From assembly GCF_012927125.1 (NCBI RefSeq), contig NZ_JABBFZ010000002.1:434001-498000 (forward strand): 64,000 bases of DNA, given 5' to 3'. Shown piece by piece: positions 1-7,781 of the stretch. The translations under genes were made by a program, and so were the position numbers. Within the stretch, counting starts at the first letter, position 1, and each line of letters starts with the position of its first letter. The DNA is from Paraburkholderia antibiotica. GTDB taxonomy: Bacteria > Pseudomonadota > Gammaproteobacteria > Burkholderiales > Burkholderiaceae. The notes under the pieces were generated by a model. That model searched no databases, had not been told where the DNA came from, and worked only from the letters and a program-made list of their open reading frames with translations.

Positions 1-1382
1 CCAATGCGTCCGCTGATCGCGCTTGCGGCGGCCGTCACCGGACTCGCGAGATGCGTCATCGCGCCCGGCCCCTGACGGCCAACGAAATTTCGGTTCGAGG
101 TCGACACGCAGCGCTCGCCGTCACCAACCAGATCGCCATTCGCGCCGACGCACATCGAGCAGCCGGGTTCGCGCCATTCGAAACCGGCCTCGACGAAAAC
201 ACGATCCAGCCCTTCTTCACGCGCCTGCTTCGCGACCCTCAACGAACCCGGCACGACCCACGCCTTGACGCCGCTCGCGACCTGCCTGCCGCGCACCACG
301 GACGCGGCCGCGCGCAGATCCGAGATCCGGCTATTCGTGCACGAGCCGATAAAAACGCGGTCGATGGCCGTTCCGGCCAGCGATTGACCCGGCGTGAGCC
401 GCATATAGTCGAGCGCCGCGCGCATTCCGGCGCGGCGGCCCGCATCGTTTTCCAACGCGGGATCGGGTACCACGCCACCGAGTTCGATCACCTGGCCGGG
501 GTTGATGCCCCACGTGATTTGCGGACCAATACCGCTAACGTCCACTTGCAATTCCGCATCGAATTGCGCGTCGTCGTCCGATGCGAGCGTGCGCCAATGC
601 GCGACCGCCTGATCGAATGCGTCGCCTTGCGGCGCGAACTCGCAGTGCGACAGATAACGGAACGTGGTGTCGTCGGGGGCGATCATGCCGAACCGCGAAC
701 CCATTTCGATCGACAGATTGCACAGCGTCATGCGCTCTTCCATCGACATCGCGCGGACCGCCTCGCCAGCGAATTCGACCGCATAGCCGCTCGCGGCCGT
801 TACGCCCAACTGGCCGAGCGCGTACAGAATCAGATCTTTCGCGCTGGCCGCCGCCGACGGTTGGCCGCGCAACGTAATGCGCATCACGGGCGGCCTGCGT
901 TGACGTAACACCTGAGCCGCGAGCACCTGGGTCTGTTCAGTGAGGCCGATGCCCCACGCCAGCGCGCCGAACGCGCCGTGCGTGCAGGTATGACTGTCAC
1001 CGCACACGATGGTCGTGCCGGGCAGGCTGAGACCGAGTTCGGGGCCGACCACATGCACGATGCCTTGCCGCTCGTCCGCGACATCGAAGCAGCGAATCTT
1101 CAGCGACGCGGTCTGCTCGCGAAATGTGTCGACCATCTCGGTGGCCCACGGCTCGTCGCCGCCGGTGCGCCCCGGCGCGGTGGAAATCACGTGATCGGGC
1201 GTCGCGAACGTAAGCTCGGCATTGCGCACAGAGAGACCGCGCCTGTCGACGACCTTGATCGCCTCGACCGCGGTCAGCTCATGCAGGAAATGCCGGTCGA
1301 TATGCAGCAACGCCGCGTCGCCGGACAGATGCTTGACGACATGCGCATCCCAGATCTTGTCGAACATCGTGCCACAACTCAT
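1..1382 (-). CDS. LeuC-family dehydratase large subunit (3' end cut by window edge)
   Basis: Aconitase-superfamily hydro-lyase that isomerises 2-/3-isopropylmalate-type substrates with a 4Fe-4S cluster. I translated it by hand on the minus strand: it starts MSCGTMFDKIWDAHVV, has the LeuC signature GDSHTCTHGAFG near residue 130, and shows three cluster cysteines in FIGSCTNSR and EPGCSMCVGANG. The C-terminal GRQGPGAMTHLASP block is present and only about ten residues are missing at the window edge. The family length is about 470 residues. A partner small subunit (LeuD) would lie outside the window. It sits 84 bp downstream of a GntR regulator and beside an ICL/PEPM lyase rather than in a leu operon, so a catabolic role such as dimethylmalate-type dehydration is possible. 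The family call is firm; the substrate is not. Confidence 0.9.
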   Translation of the reverse strand, partial: MSCGTMFDKIWDAHVVKHLSGDAALLHIDRHFLHELTAVEAIKVVDRRGLSVRNAELTFATPDHVISTAPGRTGGDEPWATEMVDTFREQTASLKIRCFDVADERQGIVHVVGPELGLSLPGTTIVCGDSHTCTHGAFGALAWGIGLTEQTQVLAAQVLRQRRPPVMRITLRGQPSAAASAKDLILYALGQLGVTAASGYAVEFAGEAVRAMSMEERMTLCNLSIEMGSRFGMIAPDDTTFRYLSHCEFAPQGDAFDQAVAHWRTLASDDDAQFDAELQVDVSGIGPQITWGINPGQVIELGGVVPDPALENDAGRRAGMRAALDYMRLTPGQSLAGTAIDRVFIGSCTNSRISDLRAAASVVRGRQVASGVKAWVVPGSLRVAKQAREEGLDRVFVEAGFEWREPGCSMCVGANGDLVGDGERCVSTSNRNFVGRQGPGAMTHLASPVTAAASAISGRI

Positions 1383-1465
1383 TCGCACTCCTTATACAGT
1401 CGATTATCCGTGTGCCGCATCCGTTTCAAAACCGGTGCCGACCGGCCCGAGGCCGGCATGCGCCG

Positions 1466-2236
1466 TCAGGCGGCGGACATCTGCAAAGTCGGTTGGGCCA
1501 TCGTGGGCAGCGACAGAATCAGATTCGCCGAATGCCACAGATGACGTTTCATCGCGTCATAGGCAGCATCAGCGTTGCCCGCGAGAATGGCCGCCGCGAT
1601 ATCTTCATGTTCCGCGAGCGAATTGCGGATCATCTGGTCGCTGCCGATGTTCTGGCGCAACTGGATCATGAAAACCGGCAACTGATATTTGTCGATCAGT
1701 TCGCCGAGCAGCGGATTACCCGAAATTCTTACGATCTCCTGATGAAACGCGCGATTGTCGGTAATGAACTGCTCGAATACCGGACGCTCTTCGTGTCGGC
1801 GTCCGGTTTGCAGAACTTCAGTCAGACGCTGACGATGGTCGGCCGCGTCGATGTTCTGCGCGGCGAGTCGCGCAGCCTGGCCTTCGAGTGCCTCGCGAAT
1901 CTGGAACACGTGCCGCACTTCCGCGTGCGACAGCTTGCGCACCACGGCGCCGCGATTCGGCACGACGTCGATCAGGCCGTCCGCTTCCAGCCGACGAAAG
2001 GCTTCGCGCAGCGAACCGCGGCTAATGCCGAGTTCTTCGACCACGTCGCGCGAAATCAGGCGCTGACCGGGCGCGAAGCGTCCTTCGAGAATACGGGTCT
2101 TGAGTTCTTCGGCAACACGCTCGACGGTCTCGCCTGAGCGGCCGCCCTCATCGCTGGGAAGAAAAGCGCGGGTATCGATTTGGGTTCTCCGGAAAAGACA
2201 CAGCGCCGCGTATTGTCGACTAAAAGCACCGCTCAA
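1466..2236 (-). CDS. GntR family regulator, FCD domain
   Basis: Transcriptional regulator with an N-terminal winged helix (RLISRDVVEELGISRGSLRE) followed by an all-helical FCD ligand-binding domain containing the expected acidic and histidine metal/ligand residues (DNRAFHQEI, LAEHEDI, MKRHL). The start is uncertain. The frame stays open to an ATG at 2383, but that would run through the operator and the start of the divergent gene; the TTG at 2236 is chosen as a compromise and gives a family-typical 256 residues. No good Shine-Dalgarno decides it. It is divergent from the ICL/PEPM lyase at 2371 and followed by the LeuC-like gene in the same direction. It probably controls both through the inverted repeat at 2296-2325. 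Confidence 0.85.
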   Translation of the reverse strand: MSGAFSRQYAALCLFRRTQIDTRAFLPSDEGGRSGETVERVAEELKTRILEGRFAPGQRLISRDVVEELGISRGSLREAFRRLEADGLIDVVPNRGAVVRKLSHAEVRHVFQIREALEGQAARLAAQNIDAADHRQRLTEVLQTGRRHEERPVFEQFITDNRAFHQEIVRISGNPLLGELIDKYQLPVFMIQLRQNIGSDQMIRNSLAEHEDIAAAILAGNADAAYDAMKRHLWHSANLILSLPTMAQPTLQMSAA

Positions 2237-2295
2237 GGGCCGCCGCGCGAAAAACAGCGGAGACCGTTGACTTGCTGGCCATCCTACAATACATT

Positions 2296-2325
2296 CCGGC
2301 AAAAGTGTATGACACTTTTGTCCGG
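2296..2325. promoter_or_regulatory. Inverted-repeat operator between GntR and lyase genes
   Basis: AAAAGTGT (2301-2308) and ACACTTTT (2312-2319) are perfect inverted arms around ATG, flanked by further matching CCGG blocks at 2296-2299 and 2322-2325. The site lies in the divergent intergenic region 46 bp before the lyase start, a typical position for a GntR/FCD operator. The regulator assignment is inference. Confidence 0.6.
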
Positions 2326-2370
2326 CAAATCCCTGGGTAAATCCGCTCGCACTCTTCACAAGGCTCGCAC

Positions 2371-3264
2371 ATGACTGCCGCATCCGCGCTTCGCAAACGT
2401 CTCTCCGACAAGAACATCGTGGTCGTTCCCGGCGGCGGCTCGCCGCTCGAAATGAAGCTGATTGCGCAGGCCGGCTTCGAGGCCGGATATCTGAGCGGAT
2501 ACGCGACGTCGGCGACGCGCTATGGCTTGCCGGATATCGGCCTGATGGCGTTGGGCGAGATCGAGAACGCGCTCGCTGCTTGCCGTCGGGTGACGGAGCT
2601 GCCGTTGATCGTCGATTGCGATACCGGTTATGGCGATGTCATCAATGTCCGTCACACCGTGCGCGTGATGCGCGACCTCGGCGCGGCGGCGGTGCAGATC
2701 GAAGACCAGGTGTGGCCGAAGCGCTGCGGGCATATGGACAACAAGATCGTCGAGCCGCGCGAGGTCGCGCTGAAGAAACTCAAGGCGGCGGTCAAGGCAG
2801 CAGACGGCAGCGATCTGCTGGTCATCGCGCGCACCGATGCACGCGGTCCGCACGGTCTCGACGAAGCGCTCGAACGCTGCCGGATGTTCCATGATGCCGG
2901 CGCGGACGTGCTGTTCGTCGACGGCCCGCATTCGGTGCAGGAACTCGAACGGATTGGCCGCGGATTGCCCGGCCCGCTGCTGGCGAATATGTCGGAAACG
3001 GGGAAAACGCCGCTGCTGTCGGCCAGCGAATTGCAGCAATTGGGCTTTGCGATTGCGCTATTCCCGAGCAGCACGGTGCGGCTCGCGGTCAAGACGATTC
3101 AGAATTTCCTCACCCATCTGAAGCAGACCGGCGATTCGTCGGAATGGGTGCCGCGCATGGCGTCGCTGGCGGAAACGAATGCGGCGCTCGATATCGACGT
3201 ACATCGCGATTTCGAGGCCGACATTCTGAAAGAACTGGCGCAGGAAATGGAAAAGCAGGCCTGA
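2371..3264 (+). CDS. Isocitrate lyase/PEP mutase family lyase
   Basis: A 297-residue member of the ICL/PEPM superfamily, enzymes that cleave or form C-C or C-P bonds in 2-hydroxydicarboxylates or oxaloacetate. It shows the metal-binding block VDCDTGYGD near residue 73, the gating-loop signature WPKRCGHMDNK near residue 112 with its catalytic cysteine, and the ARTDAR and DVLFVDGPHS strands of the TIM barrel. Candidate substrates are 2-methylisocitrate, dimethylmalate or oxaloacetate; the sequence does not decide. It is preceded by a perfect inverted repeat, divergent from a GntR regulator and close to a LeuC-like dehydratase. A dehydratase plus an ICL/PEPM lyase resembles the dimethylmalate branch of nicotinate fermentation, which is an analogy only. 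Confidence 0.9.
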   Translation: MTAASALRKRLSDKNIVVVPGGGSPLEMKLIAQAGFEAGYLSGYATSATRYGLPDIGLMALGEIENALAACRRVTELPLIVDCDTGYGDVINVRHTVRVMRDLGAAAVQIEDQVWPKRCGHMDNKIVEPREVALKKLKAAVKAADGSDLLVIARTDARGPHGLDEALERCRMFHDAGADVLFVDGPHSVQELERIGRGLPGPLLANMSETGKTPLLSASELQQLGFAIALFPSSTVRLAVKTIQNFLTHLKQTGDSSEWVPRMASLAETNAALDIDVHRDFEADILKELAQEMEKQA

Positions 3265-3276
3265 GCGGCATCGCGC

Positions 3277-3303
3277 CGCCGGCCGTTGGCATTCAGGCCG
3301 GCG
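3277..3303. terminator. Hairpin between convergent genes
   Basis: CGCCGGCC (3277-3284) and GGCCGGCG (3296-3303) form an 8-bp GC stem between the converging ends at 3264 and 3293, overlapping the last codons of the minus-strand gene. There is no T-run on either side, so intrinsic terminator function is doubtful. Confidence 0.35.
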
Positions 3304-4009
3304 TCATGCCGTTGTCCAGCTTCGCGCGCTCGGCCTCGCTCGACACCAGAAACGCCAGCAAGGCCTGCGCCGCTTCACGCTGGCGCGCCACCGTGCAAAT
3401 CGCGGCAGTGAAGGTGGTGGTGGCTTGCGCGTCGGGCGGTAATTCGCCCAGCACGTCGATATCCGTCACGTGAATCAGCTCGCTCAATTGCTGAAAGCCG
3501 AGCGCGACCTCTCCGCGTGCGACGAGCGCGCCGACCGGCACGCCCGGCGGTGCCTTCACGAGACGCGACGCCAGCCGTTCGGCAATCCCCCACCGCTCGA
3601 ATAGCTTGAGCAGGTGCGTGCCGCTCGGCCCCGTCGAATAACCGACGCTGCGTGCATTGAGCACCGCGTCGCGCAGCGCCGCCTCGGTACCGATGTCCGG
3701 ATGCGCGTCGCCCGCCTTCACCGCGACCGCGATGCCTGAACGCGCGAGCCCGACGCGGCTCGCCGGATCGACACGGCCCGCCACCACGAGCCGCTCGATC
3801 GCATCCGCGGCCAGCACGACGATATCGAATACTTCGTCATCCTCAACGCGGCGCGCCGCATCGACACCGCCAACCGATTCGATCGAGACCGCCTGACCGG
3901 TACGCTGCTCGTACGACGCGGCGAGTTCGGCCAGCACCCGGCGCGTGGCCATCGACGAAATGCCGGTCAGCGGCGCGCCGTTGGCCCGAGCGTGGATCAC
4001 TGCGCCCAC
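3293..4009 (-). CDS. ModA-like substrate-binding-domain protein without signal peptide
   Basis: About 238 residues with a periplasmic-binding (type 2, molybdate/extracellular solute) fold: ATRRVLAELAASYEQRTG at the N-terminus, then EDDEVFDIVVLAADAIERL and a hinge region YSTGPSGTHLLKLFERWGI. The GTG start at 4009 is supported by AAGGAC eight bases upstream, inside the end of ligK; GTG at 4000 is the alternative. No signal peptide or lipobox is present, although the fold normally works in the periplasm. It is the last gene of the tannin/gallate cluster, 5 bp after ligK. It could be a cytosolic ligand sensor or a carrier of a pathway intermediate; no permease or ATPase adjoins it. The function is not established. 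Confidence 0.75.
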   Translation of the reverse strand: MGAVIHARANGAPLTGISSMATRRVLAELAASYEQRTGQAVSIESVGGVDAARRVEDDEVFDIVVLAADAIERLVVAGRVDPASRVGLARSGIAVAVKAGDAHPDIGTEAALRDAVLNARSVGYSTGPSGTHLLKLFERWGIAERLASRLVKAPPGVPVGALVARGEVALGFQQLSELIHVTDIDVLGELPPDAQATTTFTAAICTVARQREAAQALLAFLVSSEAERAKLDNGMTPA

Positions 4010-4014
4010 GCCGC

Positions 4015-4698
4015 TCAGTCCTTGTAACGCAGGCCGGCCTGCTCGAGCGTCCCGCGCATGTCGTACATGTCGAGACCCAGCACGCCCGAGGCGAGCTTCG
4101 CGCGCTTCGCGGCTTCGTTCGCTTCGCGCGCGGCGGCCTTTTCGAGCACCGCTTGCGCCGCCGCGGCCGGCACCACGACCACGCCGTCGTCGTCGGCAAC
4201 AACCACGTCGCCCGGCGTGACGAGTGCGCCCGCGCACACGACCGGAATGTTCACCGAGCCGAGCGTCGCCTTGACCGTGCCCTTCGCCGAAATCGCCTTG
4301 CTCCACACCGGGAAATTCATTTCGGTCAGCACGCTGACGTCGCGCACGCCGGCGTCGATGATCAGCGCATGCGCGCCGCGCGCCTTGAAGCTCGTCGCGA
4401 GCAGATCGCCGAAATAACCGTCGGTGCAATCCGCGGTCACGCCCGCGACCACCACGTCGCCCGGCCGGATCTGTTCGGCCGCGACGTGCAGCATCCAGTT
4501 GTCGCCCGGCTGCAGCAGCACGGTGACGGCCGTGCCGCTTGCGCGCGCGCCGGTGTAGATCGGGCGCATATACGGCTTCAGCAGGCCCACACGACCCATT
4601 GCCTCGTGCACGGTAGCCGAGCCGAGCGCGCCGAGTTTGGCGGCCACGTCGGCATCCGCGCGCTGGATGTTGCGATAGACGACTCCAAGTTCATACAT
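4015..4698 (-). CDS. ligK: 4-carboxy-4-hydroxy-2-oxoadipate aldolase
   Basis: A 227-residue RraA-type class II aldolase that cleaves 4-carboxy-4-hydroxy-2-oxoadipate to pyruvate and oxaloacetate, the last step of protocatechuate 4,5-cleavage and gallate degradation. Visible features are the N-terminus [15 protein letters not shown], the divalent-metal/substrate block [12 protein letters not shown] near residue 120, and [14 protein letters not shown]. The length matches LigK/GalC exactly. Translation starts two bases after the ligJ stop, so the two are co-translated. The same enzyme family can decarboxylate oxaloacetate. Regulator-of-RNase-E-activity (RraA) annotation is the usual mis-call; the ligJ neighbour argues for the aldolase. 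Confidence 0.93.
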   Translation of the reverse strand: MYELGVVYRNIQRADADVAAKLGALGSATVHEAMGRVGLLKPYMRPIYTGARASGTAVTVLLQPGDNWMLHVAAEQIRPGDVVVAGVTADCTDGYFGDLLATSFKARGAHALIIDAGVRDVSVLTEMNFPVWSKAISAKGTVKATLGSVNIPVVCAGALVTPGDVVVADDDGVVVVPAAAAQAVLEKAAAREANEAAKRAKLASGVLGLDMYDMRGTLEQAGLRYKD

Positions 4699-4700
4699 GA

Positions 4701-5726
4701 TCACAGCCCCTTCGTTTTGAGCAGCGTATCGAGACGCGGATAGACGCGCCGCGCGTTGCCTTCGTAAATCTTCCGACGCTCGTCCGCATCGACGTGCGCC
4801 GCTTCGACATAACGCTTCGTGTCGTCGAAATAGTGGCCCGTTTCCGGATCGATGCCACGCACCGCGCCGATCATTTCGCTCGCGAACAGAATGTTGTCGA
4901 CCGGAATCACCTTCGTCAGCAGATCGATGCCCGGCTGGTGATACACGCAGGTGTCGAAGAACACGTTGTTCAGCAGATGGTCCTTCAGCAGCGGCTTTTT
5001 CAGCTCCTGCGCGAGGCCGCGGAAACGGCCCCAGTGATAGGGCACCGCGCCGCCGCCGTGCGGAATCACGAAGCGCAGCGTCGGGAAATCGCGGAACAGA
5101 TCCGAGGTCAGGCATTGCATGAAGGCGGTCGTATCCGCGTTCAGGTAATGCGAGCCAGTGGTGTGGAAGCACGCGTTGCAACTCGTGCTCACGTGAATCA
5201 TCGCCGGAATGTCGTACTCGACCATCTTCTCGTAGATCGGGTACCACGAGCGGTCGGACAGCGGCGGGCTGGTCCAGTGACCGCCCGACGGATCGGGATT
5301 CAGATTGATCGCGACATTGCCGTACTGCTCGACGCATTTGACGAGTTCGGGAATACAGGTCGCCGGATCGACACCCGGGCTTTGCGGCAGCATCGCGGCC
5401 GGCACGAAGTTATCCGGAAACAGCTGGCTCACGCGGTAGCACAGCTCATTGCAGATCACGGCCCACGTGCTCGAGATTTCGAAGTCGCCGATGTGGTGCG
5501 CCATGAAGCTCGCGCGCGGACTGAAGATCGTCAGATCGAGACCGCGCTCGCGCATCAGCTTCAACTGGTTGCTTTCGATCGACTCGCGCAGCTCGTCGTC
5601 GCTGATCTGCAATTCCGACACCTTCGGCATCCCGGACGGATTCTTGATGCCTGCGATCTGGCGGTTACGCCACGTCTCCAACGCTTTCGGCGCGGTCGTG
5701 TAGTGGCCGTGAATGTCGATGATCAC
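4701..5726 (-). CDS. ligJ: 4-oxalomesaconate hydratase
   Basis: A 341-residue amidohydrolase-superfamily enzyme that hydrates 4-oxalomesaconate to 4-carboxy-4-hydroxy-2-oxoadipate. The N-terminal metal motif is [18 protein letters not shown]; the second half holds [33 protein letters not shown] and the C-terminal [11 protein letters not shown]. The full length matches LigJ/GalB-like proteins of betaproteobacteria. It is transcribed after the aromatic-acid transporter and just before ligK. The ring-cleavage dioxygenase and the tautomerase or dehydrogenase that would feed it are not in this window. Confidence 0.93.
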   Translation of the reverse strand: MIIDIHGHYTTAPKALETWRNRQIAGIKNPSGMPKVSELQISDDELRESIESNQLKLMRERGLDLTIFSPRASFMAHHIGDFEISSTWAVICNELCYRVSQLFPDNFVPAAMLPQSPGVDPATCIPELVKCVEQYGNVAINLNPDPSGGHWTSPPLSDRSWYPIYEKMVEYDIPAMIHVSTSCNACFHTTGSHYLNADTTAFMQCLTSDLFRDFPTLRFVIPHGGGAVPYHWGRFRGLAQELKKPLLKDHLLNNVFFDTCVYHQPGIDLLTKVIPVDNILFASEMIGAVRGIDPETGHYFDDTKRYVEAAHVDADERRKIYEGNARRVYPRLDTLLKTKGL

Positions 5727-5780
5727 CGTGATTCCTCAGTAAATGGTTTGCCCCGGCGGCGCGTGTTGTCGCGCGCCGCG

Positions 5781-5837
5781 TTCGTTCCGTTCGTTCCGTT
5801 CGTTCCGTTCGTTCCGTTCGTTCCGTTCGTTCGTTCG
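5781..5837. repeat. 9-bp tandem repeat (TTCGTTCCG)n
   Basis: Five perfect copies of TTCGTTCCG (5781-5825) followed by three TTCG units run directly up to the stop codon of the MFS gene at 5838. The array fills the gap between the MFS stop and the ligJ start (5726). It is a likely slippage-prone length-variable locus inside an operon. Confidence 0.9.
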
Positions 5838-7196
5838 TTAGTGCGCGGTATTCGGCTGCGCCGCCGAACCCGCGCCGCCCACGCGCTGACTGACCAGAAT
5901 GGCGACAGCAGCCAGTGTAGCGGGGATCGCGAGCATCGCCAGGATCGCGCCGAACTGCCAGCCGAGGCCGAGCAGCGCGCCGCCGATCGCCGAGCCGAAG
6001 ATGCTACCGAAGCGGCCCATGCCGAGCATCCAGCTCACGCCGGTCGCACGCGCGACGGTCGGATAGCGGCCCGGCGCATACGCGTTCAGACCGGTTTGCG
6101 CGCCGCTCATGCAGAAGCCCGCGGCAAACACGAGCACGGCGAGCGACGAAGACAGCGCGCCGATGTAGCCGAGTCCGAGCACGCACAGCGCGCCGCCGAT
6201 ATACGCCGCGCTGATCACCGGCGCCGGACGTGCCCGGTCCATGATCCAGCCGACGAGGATCGCGCCGATCGTGCCGCCGATCTGGAACATCGCCGTCACG
6301 TTCGCCGCGCTCGTGACCGTCAGACCCGCGTCCTTCATCAGCGTCGGCAGCCAGCCGGTCAGTAGATAGATCACCAGCAGGCCCATGAAATACGTGACCC
6401 ACAGCGCGATCGTCATCGAGCTATAGCCTTGCGAGAACAGCACGCCGATCGGCTTGCGCGTCGGCAGCGGCGGTTCGTTCGACACGAACACTTCATCGCC
6501 GTTGAAGCGCACACCGCAAACGCGACCGAGCACCGCGCCGATGCGCTGCGACGGCGCGCCACGCACGGCGAGCAGACGGGCCGACTCGGGCAGCAGCCAG
6601 ATCTGGAACGGAATCAGCACGAGCGGCAACGCACCGCCGAAGATCAGCACCGCGCGCCAACCGTGCACCGGAATCAGCCAGCCGGCCGCGAAACCGATCA
6701 GCGCCGAGCCGAGATTGAAGCCGGTGAACATCACCGTGATCAGCAATGCGCGCTTGCGTTGCGGCGCGTACTCGGAGAGCAGCGTCGTCGAGTTGGGCAT
6801 CGCGGCGCCGAGGCCGATGCCGGTCAGCAGACGCAGCACCGCCATCTGAACCGGCGACTGCGTGAAGGCCGTGGCAATCGTGAACACGCCGAACAGAAAC
6901 ACCGACGTAATCAGCACCCACTTGCGGCCGATGCGATCCGATGCCGGACCCGCGAACAACGCGCCGATCACGAGACCGATCGGCGCCGCGCTCATCACGA
7001 GCCCGAATTCCGGACGCGAAATGCCCCAGTCGTGAATGATCGACGGCGCGACGAAACCCATGATCGCGACGTCCATGCCGTCGGCGGTCACGATCAGAAA
7101 GCACAGTGCGACCAACAACCATTGGTACGCCGAAATAGCGCGTTCGTCGATGAACGCCTTGATGTCAATCCTTTTACCGCTCGTGGTACTAGTCAT
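5838..7196 (-). CDS. Aromatic acid:H+ symporter (AAHS-type MFS)
   Basis: A 452-residue major facilitator with twelve predicted membrane segments. It begins MTSTTSGKRIDIKAFIDE, matching PcaK/GalT-type proteins, and carries the acidic first-helix motif TADGMDVAIMGFVAPSI (the DGxD residues needed for aromatic acid uptake), GPASDRIGRKWVLI in loop 2-3, and the C-terminal half signature. The start is fixed by GGAG ten bases before the ATG at 7196; an upstream ATG at 7256 lacks support. Its position before ligJ and ligK and after a tannase suggests gallate or protocatechuate uptake. A 585-bp leader separates it from the tannase gene and contains a motif shared with the tannase leader. Confidence 0.92.
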   Translation of the reverse strand: MTSTTSGKRIDIKAFIDERAISAYQWLLVALCFLIVTADGMDVAIMGFVAPSIIHDWGISRPEFGLVMSAAPIGLVIGALFAGPASDRIGRKWVLITSVFLFGVFTIATAFTQSPVQMAVLRLLTGIGLGAAMPNSTTLLSEYAPQRKRALLITVMFTGFNLGSALIGFAAGWLIPVHGWRAVLIFGGALPLVLIPFQIWLLPESARLLAVRGAPSQRIGAVLGRVCGVRFNGDEVFVSNEPPLPTRKPIGVLFSQGYSSMTIALWVTYFMGLLVIYLLTGWLPTLMKDAGLTVTSAANVTAMFQIGGTIGAILVGWIMDRARPAPVISAAYIGGALCVLGLGYIGALSSSLAVLVFAAGFCMSGAQTGLNAYAPGRYPTVARATGVSWMLGMGRFGSIFGSAIGGALLGLGWQFGAILAMLAIPATLAAVAILVSQRVGGAGSAAQPNTAH

Positions 7197-7352
7197 CTGA
7201 AATCTCCTGCCTCCTTCATTGGTCTTATCGCGCGTTCGAAGCGTCTGGCTTCGCACTCGTTACCGATGCCGTACTCGCCATCTCGCTGGCTCCTCAGTTG
7301 CTATGCACAAGTAACTGGCGTGAAGGTACGTTTCGCGATTCCGCTGCCAAAG

Positions 7353-7368
7353 CGCGGGTTAACCATAA
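7353..7368. promoter_or_regulatory. Putative shared operator, copy 1 (CGCGGGTTAACCATAA)
   Basis: A 16-bp element centred on the palindrome GGTTAACC, 157 bp upstream of the aromatic-acid transporter start. The same 16-mer with one change occurs at 9801-9816 upstream of the tannase. Two near-identical copies before functionally related genes suggest a common regulator; which one is unknown. Confidence 0.5.
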
Positions 7369-7690
7369 GGATGAGGCGAGTATCCGCATTTTTGCGATTA
7401 CGCATAGCACTGGCGCAGCCGCTTCGATTCGTTCGAAAGCCCACCGGATAAGCGTTCGAGACTAGCCGTGGGGGGCCGCGAGCGACCTTGCGGTGGCCCG
7501 GCTAGCGCCCACCTCGATAAACAGAACAGATGATGCGGGAACGAAGTCGCATAGAACATCACGCGCGCCGCCGCTTTCGCCGCGTCGCCGTATCCACGTC
7601 GCAGGACGGCGTTTATTCAGGGCGGCTTTTATTGCGCTTGCGTATTGCACAAGACACCGGCACAAGACATCCGCACGACACCCAAAGAAA

Positions 7691-7723
7691 AAGCGGAATG
7701 ACCGGGAAACAGTCATTCCGCTT
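7691..7723 (-). terminator. Rho-independent terminator after tannase
   Basis: AAGCGGAATGAC (7691-7702) pairs with GTCATTCCGCTT (7712-7723), a perfect 12-bp stem with a 9-nt loop. On the minus strand it is followed by TTTCTTT. It lies 58 bp past the tannase stop and separates tannase from the transporter operon. Confidence 0.85.
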
Positions 7724-7781
7724 GCAGGAACGAGCCGGCCCGAGCGGGCCAGTTGGCTGTCGATTGCAACCGATAATCGGC

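Noticed and set aside
51..908. 285-residue plus-strand frame at window start
   Set aside because: Antisense to the LeuC-like gene, whose minus-strand translation shows clear aconitase-family motifs.
4015..5337. 440-residue version of the LigK gene
   Set aside because: The extra N-terminus is antisense-like read-through of the ligJ region; [10 protein letters not shown] at 4698 matches the family start.
5781..5837. Possible CRISPR array
   Set aside because: Units are 9-bp and contiguous with no spacers.
4794..6365. 523-residue plus-strand open frame with FVP repeats
   Set aside because: Antisense to ligJ and the MFS gene; its FVP repeat is just the translated 9-bp minisatellite.
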